From NCBI RefSeq assembly GCF_020618415.1, contig NZ_CP085344.1:3495001-3559000 (forward strand): 64,000 nt of DNA. The letters are read 5' to 3'. Below the pieces are notes generated by a model that saw nothing but the letters and a program-made list of their open reading frames with translations, made no database searches and was not told where the DNA came from. Below, piece by piece: positions 51,431-63,000 of this stretch; within the stretch, counting starts at the first letter, position 1, and every line of letters starts with the position of its first letter. The stretch is from Cupriavidus sp. MP-37. Lineage in GTDB: Bacteria; Pseudomonadota; Gammaproteobacteria; Burkholderiales; Burkholderiaceae. Made by a program: the position numbers and the translations under genes.

Positions 51431-52686
51431 TGTATGGACCGGGGACATGGGTAACACATGTGCCAGGACATGGGTAACAGTCCAGTCTCCAGTTTAATTG
51501 GCCTCCTGTAGGTCTATTGTGGCCACCTTCTGATGGCAGAAGTAGACATCAAAGGTGCCGTCCAAATCCACGCGAGGGCGCAGCGCTACGGGCGTTCCGA
51601 CCAAGGCTCGTCCGACCCGGAACGTCTTTCCTCGGAAGCAGATGCGCCCGCCGTCGCCTACCTTTCGCACGATGTCATCGCTGCCGTACTCGATAGGCGG
51701 GAGCTCGCGCGGCATCGTCCGTGGACTAGGCGCATAGCGGCTTGCGGGTGTCTCCATATCCAGGGCGTGGTGTGGGCGCTTGAAGTTGTACACGTGGCGC
51801 CAATGGCTGAAGTGATGCTGCGCATCGTCCAGATCCCGGAAGCGCTGGTTGGCCAACAGCTCTGCCTGCATGGTTCGATGGAAGCGCTCGTCCTTACCGT
51901 TGGTCTGCGGATGGCGAGGTCGGCTATGACTGAGCCGCACCCCCAGGCGGATCAGCCAAGCACCCAACGTGGTAAGTGCACGGGGCACTGGAGAACCCCA
52001 GGGCGGGCCGTTGTCTGCATTGATGCGCTCGGGCAGCCCATAGCGCGCAAAAGCCTTCTCTAACGCTTCCTGTACGGATTCAAACTGTTCGTTGCCCAAG
52101 GCCCTGAGCAGCACATTGAACCGGGAGTGATCGTCCAAGACCGTGAGTGGGTGGCACCGCTGCGTGTCGGTAGCGAAGTGGCCTTTAAAGTCAATTTGCC
52201 ATAGTGCATTGGGCCGGTCGTGCTCGAAGCGCTGCCAGGCTGTAGCGGCCGAGCTGGCGGCCGGATCGATCAAGCCATGGCGGCGCAGCACCCAATTGAC
52301 TGTGCTCGGGGCGATTTGGACGCAGTGGTCACGCTCCAGTACGCGTGCGATCTTGCGGGCGCCCCAGGCCGAATGTTCGGCTCGGATCGCTAGCACGCCC
52401 TCTTCGACGGCAGCTGGAGTTCGGCCGGGAGAGCTATGTGGCCGCCGAGTTCGGTCGTCCAGATCCTCTCGGTTCAACCACTTGTAACCGGTCTTGCGAC
52501 TGATGCAGAAGCGGCGGCAAAGCTCCGCAATATTGGCGTCCGCCTGGCGTGCCAGGCGGACGAACTCTTCTCTTTGCTGCTTCACGGTGTTTTGGCTCCA
52601 GGGCAACGTTGTCCTCCCGCTGACTAAGCGGGAAAAGTGTTACCCATGTCCTGGCACACCTGTTACCTATGTCCCCGGTCTATACA
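51431..52686 (-). mobile_element. IS481-type insertion sequence, 1256 bp
   Basis: The ends are inverted repeats: left TGTATGGACCGGGGACATGG, right (reverse complement) TGTATAGACCGGGGACATAG, matching over about 50 bp with few differences. Each end also repeats the motif GACATGGGTAACA twice, probably transposase sites. One intact transposase gene lies inside. It sits in a copy of the dispersed GC-rich repeat. I find no clear target duplication; six extra bases (GCAAGC, 51425-51430) precede the left end. Confidence 0.9.
51494..52606 (-). CDS. IS481-family transposase
   Basis: A 370-residue DDE integrase-fold transposase. The N-terminal helix-turn-helix reads EFVRLARQADANIAELCRRF and CISRKTGYKWLNR. 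The catalytic core has Asp in ALWQIDFKGHFA and LTVLDDHSRFNV and Glu in KDERFHRTMQAELL. The best start is TTG at 52606 with GGGAGG upstream. The frame is intact. Confidence 0.92.
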   Translation of the reverse strand: MPWSQNTVKQQREEFVRLARQADANIAELCRRFCISRKTGYKWLNREDLDDRTRRPHSSPGRTPAAVEEGVLAIRAEHSAWGARKIARVLERDHCVQIAPSTVNWVLRRHGLIDPAASSAATAWQRFEHDRPNALWQIDFKGHFATDTQRCHPLTVLDDHSRFNVLLRALGNEQFESVQEALEKAFARYGLPERINADNGPPWGSPVPRALTTLGAWLIRLGVRLSHSRPRHPQTNGKDERFHRTMQAELLANQRFRDLDDAQHHFSHWRHVYNFKRPHHALDMETPASRYAPSPRTMPRELPPIEYGSDDIVRKVGDGGRICFRGKTFRVGRALVGTPVALRPRVDLDGTFDVYFCHQKVATIDLQEAN

Positions 52687-52831
52687 CTCATGGGGAGAGG
52701 GTCGGGGTGAGGGGTGGTCTAGCTAGGTGCCACATCAAGCGGGGCCTGCTGTTTTAACCCACCAGCGTCAGCCTTTGACCCTCCTGCCCTCACCCCGCCC
52801 CTCTCCCGCAAGCGGGAGAGGGGAGCAAACC
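52687..52831 (-). repeat. Dispersed GC-rich repeat, long subtype (copy 2, IS-interrupted)
   Basis: Inverted copy of the 18498-18656 unit, sharing the outer hairpins and the core (GCGTCAGCCTTTGAC on this strand). The IS481 element sits in its distal hairpin. The bases left of the IS (51404-51424) supply the other arm: CTCTCCC joined to CTCATGGGGAGAG restores a perfect inverted repeat. Confidence 0.8.
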
Positions 52832-52871
52832 GGCGCGATGCTGGCTGCTTCTCAGAAGCAGACCCCGCGCA

Positions 52872-54728
<1,857 letters not shown>

Positions 54729-55258
54729 ACTGCAAACTCCAGGTTTGTAAAGGGAAGGAAGGGAAGGAATCCTTGCAAAGCCTGGCCGGCGGGGTTCGTC
54801 ATGCGTGCCGGGGCCGGAAACCGCCATGCCGCAGTGTCACTGCAGGGACCGCATCGGCAGCGTCACATCCCGTTACAACTCCGCGGCGGCCCGGTTCGCG
54901 CAAAAGGTCGCGGCGGTCACGGCGGCTGCGCTACAGTGGCGCTTCGCCCGCGCGGCCGGGCCTGCAGTTGCCGGCCGGGCTTTGTCCGGAGGCAGCCGCG
55001 TGACGGGAGCAACGCTCGACCGACAATCCGCGGCGGCACCGGAGCGGGCAAGGATACCACTGGCGCACCCCCCTGTTTTTTGCTGCGCAACAATTGCCGG
55101 CGTGGGCTGGCGCGCGATTTGCGCCGTGCCGCGCCAGGGTTGCGGCACGCCGGTGCGGGTTCGCAAACGTTTCACAACAATACTGTCGGGCGGCGCGCGT
55201 CTCGGTGGGCGCGCGCACCAACTGGCACACAACGTCCCGAAGATAACCAGGGTTGCCG
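54729..55258. other. Intergenic region between divergent pckG and the dehydrogenase gene
   Basis: This 530-bp gap should hold both promoters. It has a purine-rich direct repeat GGGAAGGAAGGGAAGGAA just before pckG (54756-54773), an inverted repeat GTGCCGC/GCGGCAC (about 55126-55148), and an AT-richer patch near 55165-55190. No gene with coding character and no recognised regulator site was found. Confidence 0.4.
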
Positions 55259-56284
55259 ATGAAGATTGCCGTACTCGACGATTACCAGGATGCCGTGCGC
55301 AAGCTGCCTTGCTTCAGCCTGCTGGAGGGGCACGACGTCAAGGTGTTCAACAACACCGTCAAGGGCGTGGGCCAGCTGGCGGCGCGCCTGTCGGACGTGG
55401 AAGCCGTGGTGCTGATACGCGAACGCACCCGCATCACGCGCCAACTGCTGGAAAAACTGCCCAAACTTAAGCTGATCAGCCAGACCGGCCGGGTCGGCGC
55501 GGGGCCCGGCAGCCATATCGACCTCGATGCCGCCACCGACCGCGGCGTGGCGGTGCTGGAAGGCGTGGGCTCGCCGGTGGCGCCGGCGGAGCTGACCTGG
55601 GCCCTGATCATGGCCGCCCAGCGCCGCATTCCGCAGTACGTGGCCAGCCTGAAGCACGGCGCGTGGCAGCAGTCGGGGCTGAAATCGACCACGATGCCGC
55701 CCAATTTCGGCCTGGGCCAGGTGCTGCGCGGCCAGACCCTGGGGATCTGGGGCTACGGCAAGATCGGCCGGCTGCTGGCCGGCTATGGCCGCGCCTTCGG
55801 CATGAAGGTGCTGGTCTGGGGCCGCGAGGCGTCGCAGCAAGCCGCGCGCGCCGATGGCCTGGAGGTGGCGGCGTCCAAGGAGCAACTGTTCGCCGACAGC
55901 GATGTGCTGTCGCTGCACCTGCGCCTGAACGACGACACCCGCGGCATCGTCAAGCAGGCCGACCTGACGGCCATGAAGCCGACCGCGCTGTTCGTCAATA
56001 CCAGCCGCGCCGAACTGCTGGAAGAAAACGCCCTGGTCACCGCGCTGAACCGCGGCCGCCCCGGCATGGCGGCGGTCGACGTGTTCGAATCCGAGCCGAT
56101 CCTGCAGGGCCACGCGCTGCTGCGCATGGAAAACTGCATCTGCACGCCGCACCTGGGCTATGTGGAACGCGACAGCTACGAGCTGTATTTCCGCACGGCG
56201 TTCCAGAACATCCTCGATGTGCTGGACGGCAAGCACGACTGCATCGTCAATCCGAAGGCGCTGGCGCCGGTGCTGACGCGCTGA
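55259..56284 (+). CDS. D-isomer-specific 2-hydroxyacid dehydrogenase
   Basis: A 341-residue NAD(P)-dependent dehydrogenase. The catalytic domain is split around a Rossmann fold (LRGQTLGIWGYGKIGRLLAGYG). The catalytic Arg/Glu/His region fits LFVNTSRAELLEENAL, GMAAVDVFESEPI and CTPHLGYVERDSYELY; His is at CTPHLG. It resembles phosphoglycerate-dehydrogenase-like enzymes of unknown substrate. The ATG at 55259 starts KIAVLDDYQD. It is followed by a GC-rich dispersed repeat. Confidence 0.9.
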   Translation: MKIAVLDDYQDAVRKLPCFSLLEGHDVKVFNNTVKGVGQLAARLSDVEAVVLIRERTRITRQLLEKLPKLKLISQTGRVGAGPGSHIDLDAATDRGVAVLEGVGSPVAPAELTWALIMAAQRRIPQYVASLKHGAWQQSGLKSTTMPPNFGLGQVLRGQTLGIWGYGKIGRLLAGYGRAFGMKVLVWGREASQQAARADGLEVAASKEQLFADSDVLSLHLRLNDDTRGIVKQADLTAMKPTALFVNTSRAELLEENALVTALNRGRPGMAAVDVFESEPILQGHALLRMENCICTPHLGYVERDSYELYFRTAFQNILDVLDGKHDCIVNPKALAPVLTR

Positions 56285-56301
56285 AGCGCTTCCATTACTG
56301 C

Positions 56302-56439
56302 GGGTTTGCTCCCCTCTCCCGCTCGCGGGAGAGGGGCCGGGGGAGAGGGCAGGCGCTGGCATACCGACGTGCGTCACGCCGTTGACGCTGCGGCCCTCTC
56401 CCCCACCCCTCTCCCACTTCGCGGGAGAGGGGAGCCCGG
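56302..56439 (+). repeat. Dispersed GC-rich repeat, short subtype (copy 3)
   Basis: GGTTTGCTCCCCTCTCCCGC with GCGGGAGAGGGG forms the first hairpin; the core GGCGCTGGCATACCGACGT is shared with 63299-63434; the end CCCCACCCCTCTCCCACTTC and GCGGGAGAGGGGAGC closes the unit. Confidence 0.85.
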
Positions 56440-56598
56440 TTCGCATGGTGTTGGCTGCGGCTGGCGCCGATTTCCCCGCGAACGCGAATTTCCCGAAGCC
56501 GCTACACTCGGGACTTCCCTAACCGCCGGCTGCAATGGCCGCGGCAGCCCCTAAGAAAACAAGGCGCCCCCCGCGCCATTCCACTATCCAAGACCGGC

Positions 56599-57771
56599 AT
56601 GGACCCCAGGCTCGTGACGCTCTGCGTCGGCAATTTCGTCATCGGCACCGGTGCCATGATCGTGACCGGCATGTTGAACGACATTGCCGGCGATTTCGGG
56701 CTGGGCGCGGCCAGCGCCGGGCAGCTGATCTCGGTGTTTGCGCTGGCCACCTGCGTGGGCGCGCCGCTGTTCGCCACGCTGGGCTCGCGCATCGACCGCA
56801 GGCTGTTGCTGGCCGGCTCGCTGCTGGTCTATGGGGTGATGCACCTGGCCGCGGCGCTGGCCCCGAGCTTTGCCGCACTGATGGCGATCCGCTTCCTGAC
56901 CGCGATCGGGGCGGCCATCTATACGCCGCAGACCGCGGCCACGCTGCCGCTGCTGGTCAATGCGCAGACCCGCGGGCGCGCCATCAGCTTCGTGTTCCTG
57001 GGCTGGAGCGTCGCCAGCGTGGTGGGCGTGCCGCTGGGGACGTGGATTTCCAGCACGCTGGGCTGGCGCGTCAGCATGGCGCTGGTCGGGGTGATGGCGC
57101 TGCTGGTGGCGGCGGCGGTATGGCGCGCGCTGCCGCGCGGGCTGATGGTGCCGCCGGCCGGGCGCGAGGCCTGGGGCGCGGTGCTGCGCCACAAGCCGGT
57201 GATGCTGGTGGTGCTGACCACCATGATCTCGTCGGCGGGCATGTTTACGCTGTTTACCTATATCGCGCCGCTGATGCGCGACGTCTATGGCATCAGCGGC
57301 GGCGCGCTCAGCCTGATGTTCCTGGCCTACGGTGCCTGCGGGGTGTTCGGCAACGCCATGGCGGCGTCGCGCATGGACCGGGTCACGCCGAGCCGGATCG
57401 TGCAGGTGACGCTGCTGACCTCGATCACGGCGATGGTGCTGTGGCCGCTGGCCGGGCTGGGCAGCGTGGCGCTGGTGGCGCTGTTCATGCTGTGGGGCGT
57501 GGGCGGCTTTGCCACCAACAGCGCGCAGCAGGCGCGGCTGGTGCTGCTGGCGCCGGAGCGGGCCTCGGTGTCGATCTCGCTGAACTCCTCGTCGATCTAC
57601 CTGGGGCAGGCCGCCGGTGCCATGGCGGGCGCGGCGATCTATACCCTGGCCGGCCCGGACACGCTGCACTGGGGCGCGGCGGCGCTGATGCTGGCGGCGC
57701 TGGCGGTGTCGCAGCGCGCGCGCCTGCTGGGCTGCCGCTGGCAGCCGGCGCACGCGGCGCGGCAGCTCTGA
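56599..57771 (+). CDS. Major facilitator superfamily transporter
   Basis: A 390-residue protein with about 12 membrane helices, of the AraJ/CmlA-like drug or sugar efflux group. VFALATCVGAPLFATLGSRIDRR has the motif-A region between helices 2 and 3, and FLGWSVASVVGVPLGTWISSTLGWR carries the antiporter motif C. Substrate unknown. It follows the short repeat and precedes the DnaA-box-like array. Confidence 0.87.
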   Translation: MDPRLVTLCVGNFVIGTGAMIVTGMLNDIAGDFGLGAASAGQLISVFALATCVGAPLFATLGSRIDRRLLLAGSLLVYGVMHLAAALAPSFAALMAIRFLTAIGAAIYTPQTAATLPLLVNAQTRGRAISFVFLGWSVASVVGVPLGTWISSTLGWRVSMALVGVMALLVAAAVWRALPRGLMVPPAGREAWGAVLRHKPVMLVVLTTMISSAGMFTLFTYIAPLMRDVYGISGGALSLMFLAYGACGVFGNAMAASRMDRVTPSRIVQVTLLTSITAMVLWPLAGLGSVALVALFMLWGVGGFATNSAQQARLVLLAPERASVSISLNSSSIYLGQAAGAMAGAAIYTLAGPDTLHWGAAALMLAALAVSQRARLLGCRWQPAHAARQL

Positions 57772-57847
57772 TTCCGGTCTGGGGTTCCGGTCTGAAACGG
57801 GCGCCGCGATCCCCCGCCGGCGCCTTGTGAGGAACCGCACCAAGCAC

Positions 57848-57915
57848 TTGTCCACAGCCTTATCCGCCCCGTTATCCTCAGGGATATCCGCAGCTTATCC
57901 ACATCCCTTTCCACA
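57848..57915 (+). promoter_or_regulatory. Six phased DnaA-box-like sequences
   Basis: Same-orientation nonamers start at 57848, 57860, 57872, 57884, 57895 and 57907: TTGTCCACA, TTATCCGCC, TTATCCTCA, ATATCCGCA, TTATCCACA, CTTTCCACA. One is a perfect DnaA box; the rest differ from TTATCCACA at one or two positions. Spacing is 12, 12, 12, 11 and 12 bp, leaving 2-3 bp between boxes as in DnaA oligomer platforms. It lies between the MFS gene and the MOSC gene, whose start is 20 bp downstream. No AT-rich unwinding element is adjacent. Confidence 0.65.
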
Positions 57916-57935
57916 ACCACGAAGCGGGGGCGCAC

Positions 57936-58574
57936 GTGAGCGATTCGAGACCTTGGCCGGGCCTTGCGCGCGTGCTGGCGGTCAGCCTGGGCAAGGCCAT
58001 CCCGCTGGTGGTGGCGGGCGCGGGCACCGAGGCGGTGGTGCTGTCGGGCATCCGCAAGCATCCGGTCAGCACGCTGCTGCATCCGCTGCGGGTCCAGGTG
58101 CAGCCACTGGGCCTGGCGGGCGACGAGCAGGGCGACCTGACCGTGCACGGCGGCCTCGACAAGGCGGTCTACGCCTACCCGTCCGAGCACTACGCGTGGT
58201 GGAATGCCCGCCGCCGCGCCTGCGCGCAGCCTGACTCCGGCCCGCCGCTGCCCTACGGCGCGATGGGGGAAAACCTGACGCTGGAGGGTTTGCTGGAGTC
58301 CGCGCTATGGATCGGCGACCTGGTGCGGGTCGGCACCGCCCTGCTGCGGGTGGAAGCGCCGCGCCAGCCCTGCTACAAGTTCAACGCCGCGCTGGGCTAC
58401 CGCCACGCGGTGCGCGACATGGTGCAGAGCGGCTACTCCGGGGTCTACCTCAGCGTGGTGCTGAAGGGCGAAGTGCGCGCCGGCGACGCGGTGATTGTGC
58501 AGGCCGGACCACGGGAATTGTCGGTCGACAGCGTAAATCAGTGGCGCCGCGATGGCCGGCGGCAGCTTTTCTGA
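57936..58574 (+). CDS. MOSC-domain protein (YiiM-like)
   Basis: A 212-residue protein with the MOSC beta-barrel. GDEQGDLTVHGGLDKAVYAYPSEHY and YGAMGENLTLEGL are the conserved parts, and RVEAPRQPCYKFNAAL contains the conserved Cys. MOSC domains bind molybdenum cofactor or transfer sulfur; YiiM reduces N-hydroxylated bases. A GTG start follows GGGGGCGCAC. The N-terminal 25 residues are hydrophobic but short of a clear signal. Confidence 0.88.
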   Translation: MSDSRPWPGLARVLAVSLGKAIPLVVAGAGTEAVVLSGIRKHPVSTLLHPLRVQVQPLGLAGDEQGDLTVHGGLDKAVYAYPSEHYAWWNARRRACAQPDSGPPLPYGAMGENLTLEGLLESALWIGDLVRVGTALLRVEAPRQPCYKFNAALGYRHAVRDMVQSGYSGVYLSVVLKGEVRAGDAVIVQAGPRELSVDSVNQWRRDGRRQLF

Positions 58575-58835
58575 TAATGTTTGTCTAACCATACAAGCGC
58601 CCCGCTACACACATCTCCGGCCTCCCCTGTGGCCCGGACGGCGTTTGCCGGCGCCGGGCATTACCAGACCCTTGCACCTCTGTAACGGACTGTAATACGC
58701 GGCGCTGGCTCCGGCGGGCGAAGCGCGGTACTAGTAGAGTCTTTGCGCGACACGCACCGGCAACATCTGGGCACAACATGCCGGGCGGTACACGGGGAGT
58801 GGCGCTGAAGACGCGGGGCAGAGGGTCCACACAAC

Positions 58836-60071
58836 ATGAAATCTGACAGGATCGACCAGCCCAAGGGCTTCGTCGACAGCAACTGGAGGGCGGCCGCCGG
58901 GACCGGGCGCGGCCGCGTGTCGCCGTGGCTGGCGGTGGTCGTAGTGCTGGCCGTCGCCGGGTTGGGCTGGTTTGCGTGGCGCACGTGGCTGGCGCCGAAG
59001 CCCGCGCCCAAGCCGCCCGCGGCCGCCGTCGTGTCTACCGCGCCGGTGCAGCAGGGCGACGTGCCGCTGCAGGTCTCGGCCAACGGCAATGTCACGGCGC
59101 TGTCCACGGTGGAGGTGCGGCCGCAGGTGTCCAGCACCGTGCGCACCGTCCATATCAAGGAAGGCCAGACCGTCAAGCCGGGCGACCTGCTGTTCTCGCT
59201 CGATACCCGCATGGACGAGGCCAACCTGGCCAAGGCGCAGGCGCAGCTGCTGCGCGACCAGGCCGACCTGGCCGATGCGCGCCGCGCGCTGGCGCGCAGC
59301 CAGGAGCTGCTGCAGCGCAATTTCATTTCGAAGAGCGCGGTCGATACCGCGCAGGCGCGGGCCGACGGCCTGGCCGCCACCGTGCGCGCCGACCAGGCCG
59401 CGATCGAGGCCAGCCGCGTGGCGGTGAGCTATGGCGCCATCCGCGCCACCATCAGCGGCCGCACCGGCGTGATCAACGCCTTCCCGGGCTCGCTGGTACT
59501 GCCCAACAGCACCCAGCCGATGGTCACCATCGCCCAGGTGCAGCCGATCGCCGTCACCTTCAGCCTGCCCGAACGCCAGCTGGCCGCGCTGCGCGGGGCG
59601 CTGCGCGCCGGCCCGGTGCAAGTCACCGCGCAGCCCAACGACGGCAACCCGGCGCCGGTGACCGGCCGCATCAGCTTCGTCGACAACACCGTCGATCCCC
59701 AGTACGGCACCATCCGCGTCAAGGCGCAGTTCGACAATGAAGAACAGCGGCTGTGGCCGGGCACCTATGCCACCGTCAGCGCCGTGGTGCAGACCCTGAA
59801 AAACGCGCTGTCGGTGCCGCCGCAGGCAGTGGTGACCGGCCCCGAGGGGCGTTTCGTCTATGTGGTGCAACCCGACAGCAAGGTGGCGCGCGTGCCGGTG
59901 CGGGTGGTGACGACTACCGCCGCCGCGGCCGTGGTCGAGGGCGTGCAGCCCGGCGCCCGCGTGGTGGTGGAAGGCACGCAGAACCTGCGCCCCGGCGCGC
60001 TGGTGCGCGAGGCCGCGGCCCGCGGCGCCTCGGCCGCCGACGCTGCCCGCCCTGCCAGCGCGGGGCACTGA
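58836..60071 (+). CDS. mdtA: RND efflux periplasmic adaptor (MdtA-like)
   Basis: A 411-residue membrane fusion protein. An N-terminal anchor helix (PWLAVVVVLAVAGLGWFAW) is followed by the lipoyl halves (STVEVRPQVSSTVRTVHIKEGQTVKPGDLLFSLD and the returning ATISGRTGVINAFPGSLV), a helical hairpin rich in Ala/Gln (about 110-190), and beta-barrel and proximal domains. It links the inner-membrane pump encoded 4 bp downstream to an outer-membrane channel not present here. The 261 bp upstream hold its presumed promoter; no regulator gene is adjacent. Confidence 0.92.
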   Translation: MKSDRIDQPKGFVDSNWRAAAGTGRGRVSPWLAVVVVLAVAGLGWFAWRTWLAPKPAPKPPAAAVVSTAPVQQGDVPLQVSANGNVTALSTVEVRPQVSSTVRTVHIKEGQTVKPGDLLFSLDTRMDEANLAKAQAQLLRDQADLADARRALARSQELLQRNFISKSAVDTAQARADGLAATVRADQAAIEASRVAVSYGAIRATISGRTGVINAFPGSLVLPNSTQPMVTIAQVQPIAVTFSLPERQLAALRGALRAGPVQVTAQPNDGNPAPVTGRISFVDNTVDPQYGTIRVKAQFDNEEQRLWPGTYATVSAVVQTLKNALSVPPQAVVTGPEGRFVYVVQPDSKVARVPVRVVTTTAAAAVVEGVQPGARVVVEGTQNLRPGALVREAAARGASAADAARPASAGH

Positions 60072-60074
60072 GCC

Positions 60075-63000
60075 ATGACGCTCTCCGAACTCTGCATCCG
60101 CCGTCCGGTGATGACGGTGCTGCTGTGCCTGGCGGTGGTGGTCACCGGCATCGTGCTGTATCCGACCATTCCCATTGCGGCGCTGCCCAGCTTCAACTCG
60201 CCGGTGATCCAGGTCACCGCCACCCTGCCCGGCGCCAGCCCCGAGACCATGGCCGCGTCGGTGGCCACGCAGCTGGAGAAACAGTTCGCGACGATTCCGG
60301 GCGTGTCGGTGATCAGCTCGTCGAACACGCTCGGCAACTCCAGCATCACCATCGAGTTCAACAGCGACCGCGATATCGACGATGCGGCCGTCGACGTGCA
60401 AGCGGCGCTGTTCCGCGCGCAGCGTTCGCTGCCGATCGAGATGACGACGCCGCCGTCGTACCGCAAGGTCAACCCGGCCGACGCGCCGGTGCTGCTGCTG
60501 GCGATCAACTCGCCGGCAATGAGCCTGGCCGACCTGAACGCCTTCGGCGACAACCTGATCTCGCCGACGCTGGCAACGCTGCCGGGCGTGGCGCAGGTGC
60601 AGATCTTCGGGCAGAAGCGCTTTGCGGTGCGCGTGCGCGCGCACCCGGACGCGCTCGCTGCGCGCGGCCTGACGCTGGATGAACTGGCCACCGCGCTGAA
60701 CCGCGCCAACGCCAACACGCCGGTGGGCACGCTCGACAGCGCGCGCCAGACCCTGACGATCCAGGCCAACCGGCAGCTGACCAGTGCCGACGCCTTCCGC
60801 AATATCATCGTCGCCAGCCAGCCCAACGGCGCGCTGGTGCGGCTGTCCGACGTGGCCGAGGTCGAGGACAGCGTCGAAACCATCAAGACCGGCAGCTGGC
60901 TCAACAACGAGCGCTCGATCGTGCTGGCGGTGCTGCGCCAGCCCGACGCCAATACCGTCGCCGTGGTCGACGCCATCCATGCCGCCCTGCCCCGCCTGAT
61001 CCAGCAGATGCCGGGCTCGATCAACGTGTCGGTGGTCAACGACCGCTCGCGCTCGATCCGCGAATCGATCCACGACGTGCAGTTCACGCTGGCGCTGACG
61101 GTGGCGCTGGTGGTGATGGTGATCTTCCTGTTCCTGCGCCGCGCCGCGGCCACGCTGATCCCGACGGTGTCGCTGCCGATCTCGCTGATCGGCACGGTGG
61201 CCTTGATGAAAGCGTTCGGCTACAGCCTGGACAACGTCTCGCTGCTGGCGATCACGCTCGCGGTGGGGCTGGTGGTCGACGACGCCATCGTCATGCTCGA
61301 GAACATCGTGCGCCATATCGAGGAAGGCGTGCCGCCGCTGAAGGCGGCGCTGGTGGGCTCGCGCGAGATGGGCTTCACCATCCTGTCGATCTCGATCTCG
61401 CTGGTGGCAGTGTTTATCCCGATCTTCTTCATGCCGGGCGTGATCGGGCTGCTGTTCCACGAATTCGCCGCGGTGGTGTCGCTGTCGATCCTGGTGTCGG
61501 CGCTGGTGTCGCTGACGCTGATCCCGATGCTGTGCGCGCGCTTCCTGTCGGCCGAGAACGTGCCGGTGGACGAGTCGCACCACGCCTATGGCGACCACCC
61601 GCCGGGCCAGCCGGCCAAGCCCGCGGTGGCGCAGAAGCAGACCCTGGGCATGCGCTCGACGCAGTGGTTCGAGAACCTGTTCGAGTTCACGCTGCACCGC
61701 TATGCGCGCGGGCTGGACTGGTGCCTGGCGCACCGGCGCACCGTGCTGGTGGCGGCGGGCCTGACCTTCGTGCTGACCGCGGTGCTGTTCGTCGCCATTC
61801 CCAAGGGCTTCTTCCCGGAAGAGGATATCGGCCAGATCCGCGTCAACGCCGAAGGGCCGCAGGATATTTCGTTCGATGCCATGTCAGAGCGGTTGCGCGA
61901 CGCGGCCGAGCGCATGCGCGCCAACCCGGCGGTCAAGAGCATCGTGGTGGCCATCGGCGGCGGCCCGTCGCCGGCCATCAACACCGGGCGCATGTTCGTC
62001 GAACTGAAGCCGCGCGGCGAGCGCGCCGCCATGCCCAAGGTGATCGAGTCACTGCGGCGCGACGTTGCCGGCGTGCCGGGCCTGGCGGTGTACTTCGCGC
62101 CGGTGCAGAACCTGCAGCTGGGCGGGCGCCAGAGCAAGAGCCGCTACCAGTACACGCTGCAGAGCGTGAAGGCCGGGCAGCTGCAGGATTACTCCGACCA
62201 GCTGATGGCGAAGATGCGCGCCGACAGCCTGTTCCGCGACGTCACCAGCGACTCGCAGCAGTCCGGCCTCGAAGCCCACCTGACCATCGACCGCGACAAG
62301 GCCAATGCGCTGGGCGTGCAGATGCAGGACGTGCGCACCGCGCTGTATTCGGCCTTCGGCGAGCGCCAGGTGTCGACCATCTACACGCCGATCGACAACT
62401 ACTACGTGATCCTGCAGGCGGCCGATGTCGACCGCACCGACGAAAGCGCGTTCTCCAAGCTCTATGTGCGCAGCAAGACCGGGCAGATGGTGCCGGTGTC
62501 GGCCTTCGCCACCACCGAGCGCCGGGTCGGCCCGATCGCGGTCAACCACCAGGGCCAGCTGCCGTCGGTGACGGTGTCGTTCAACCTGGCCCCGGGCGCG
62601 GCGCTGGGCGACGCCTCGGCGCGCATCGACCGCTACAAGCAGGAGATCGCGATGCCGACCTCGATCTTCACCAGCTGGGGCGGCGACGCGGCGGTGTTCC
62701 AGTCGTCGCAGGCGACACAGATCGTGCTGCTGGTGGCGGCGATCGCGGTGATCTACACGCTGCTGGGGGTGCTGTACGAGAGCTACATCCACCCGCTCAC
62801 CATCCTGGCGGGCCTGCCGTCCGCGGCGGTGGGGGCGTTGCTGACGCTCTTTATCTTCAACGTCGAGCTGTCGCTGATCGCGGTGATCGGCGTGCTGATG
62901 CTGATCGGCATCGTCAAGAAGAACGCGATCATGATGATCGACTTCGCGCTGGCGGCGCAGCGCGAACAGGGCATGACGCCGGCCCGGGCGATCCGGCAGG

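Noticed and set aside
58731..61733. A 1000-codon open frame on the minus strand, antisense to mdtA/mdtB
   Set aside because: Low-complexity His/Arg/Gly composition; the plus-strand genes carry clear RND motifs.
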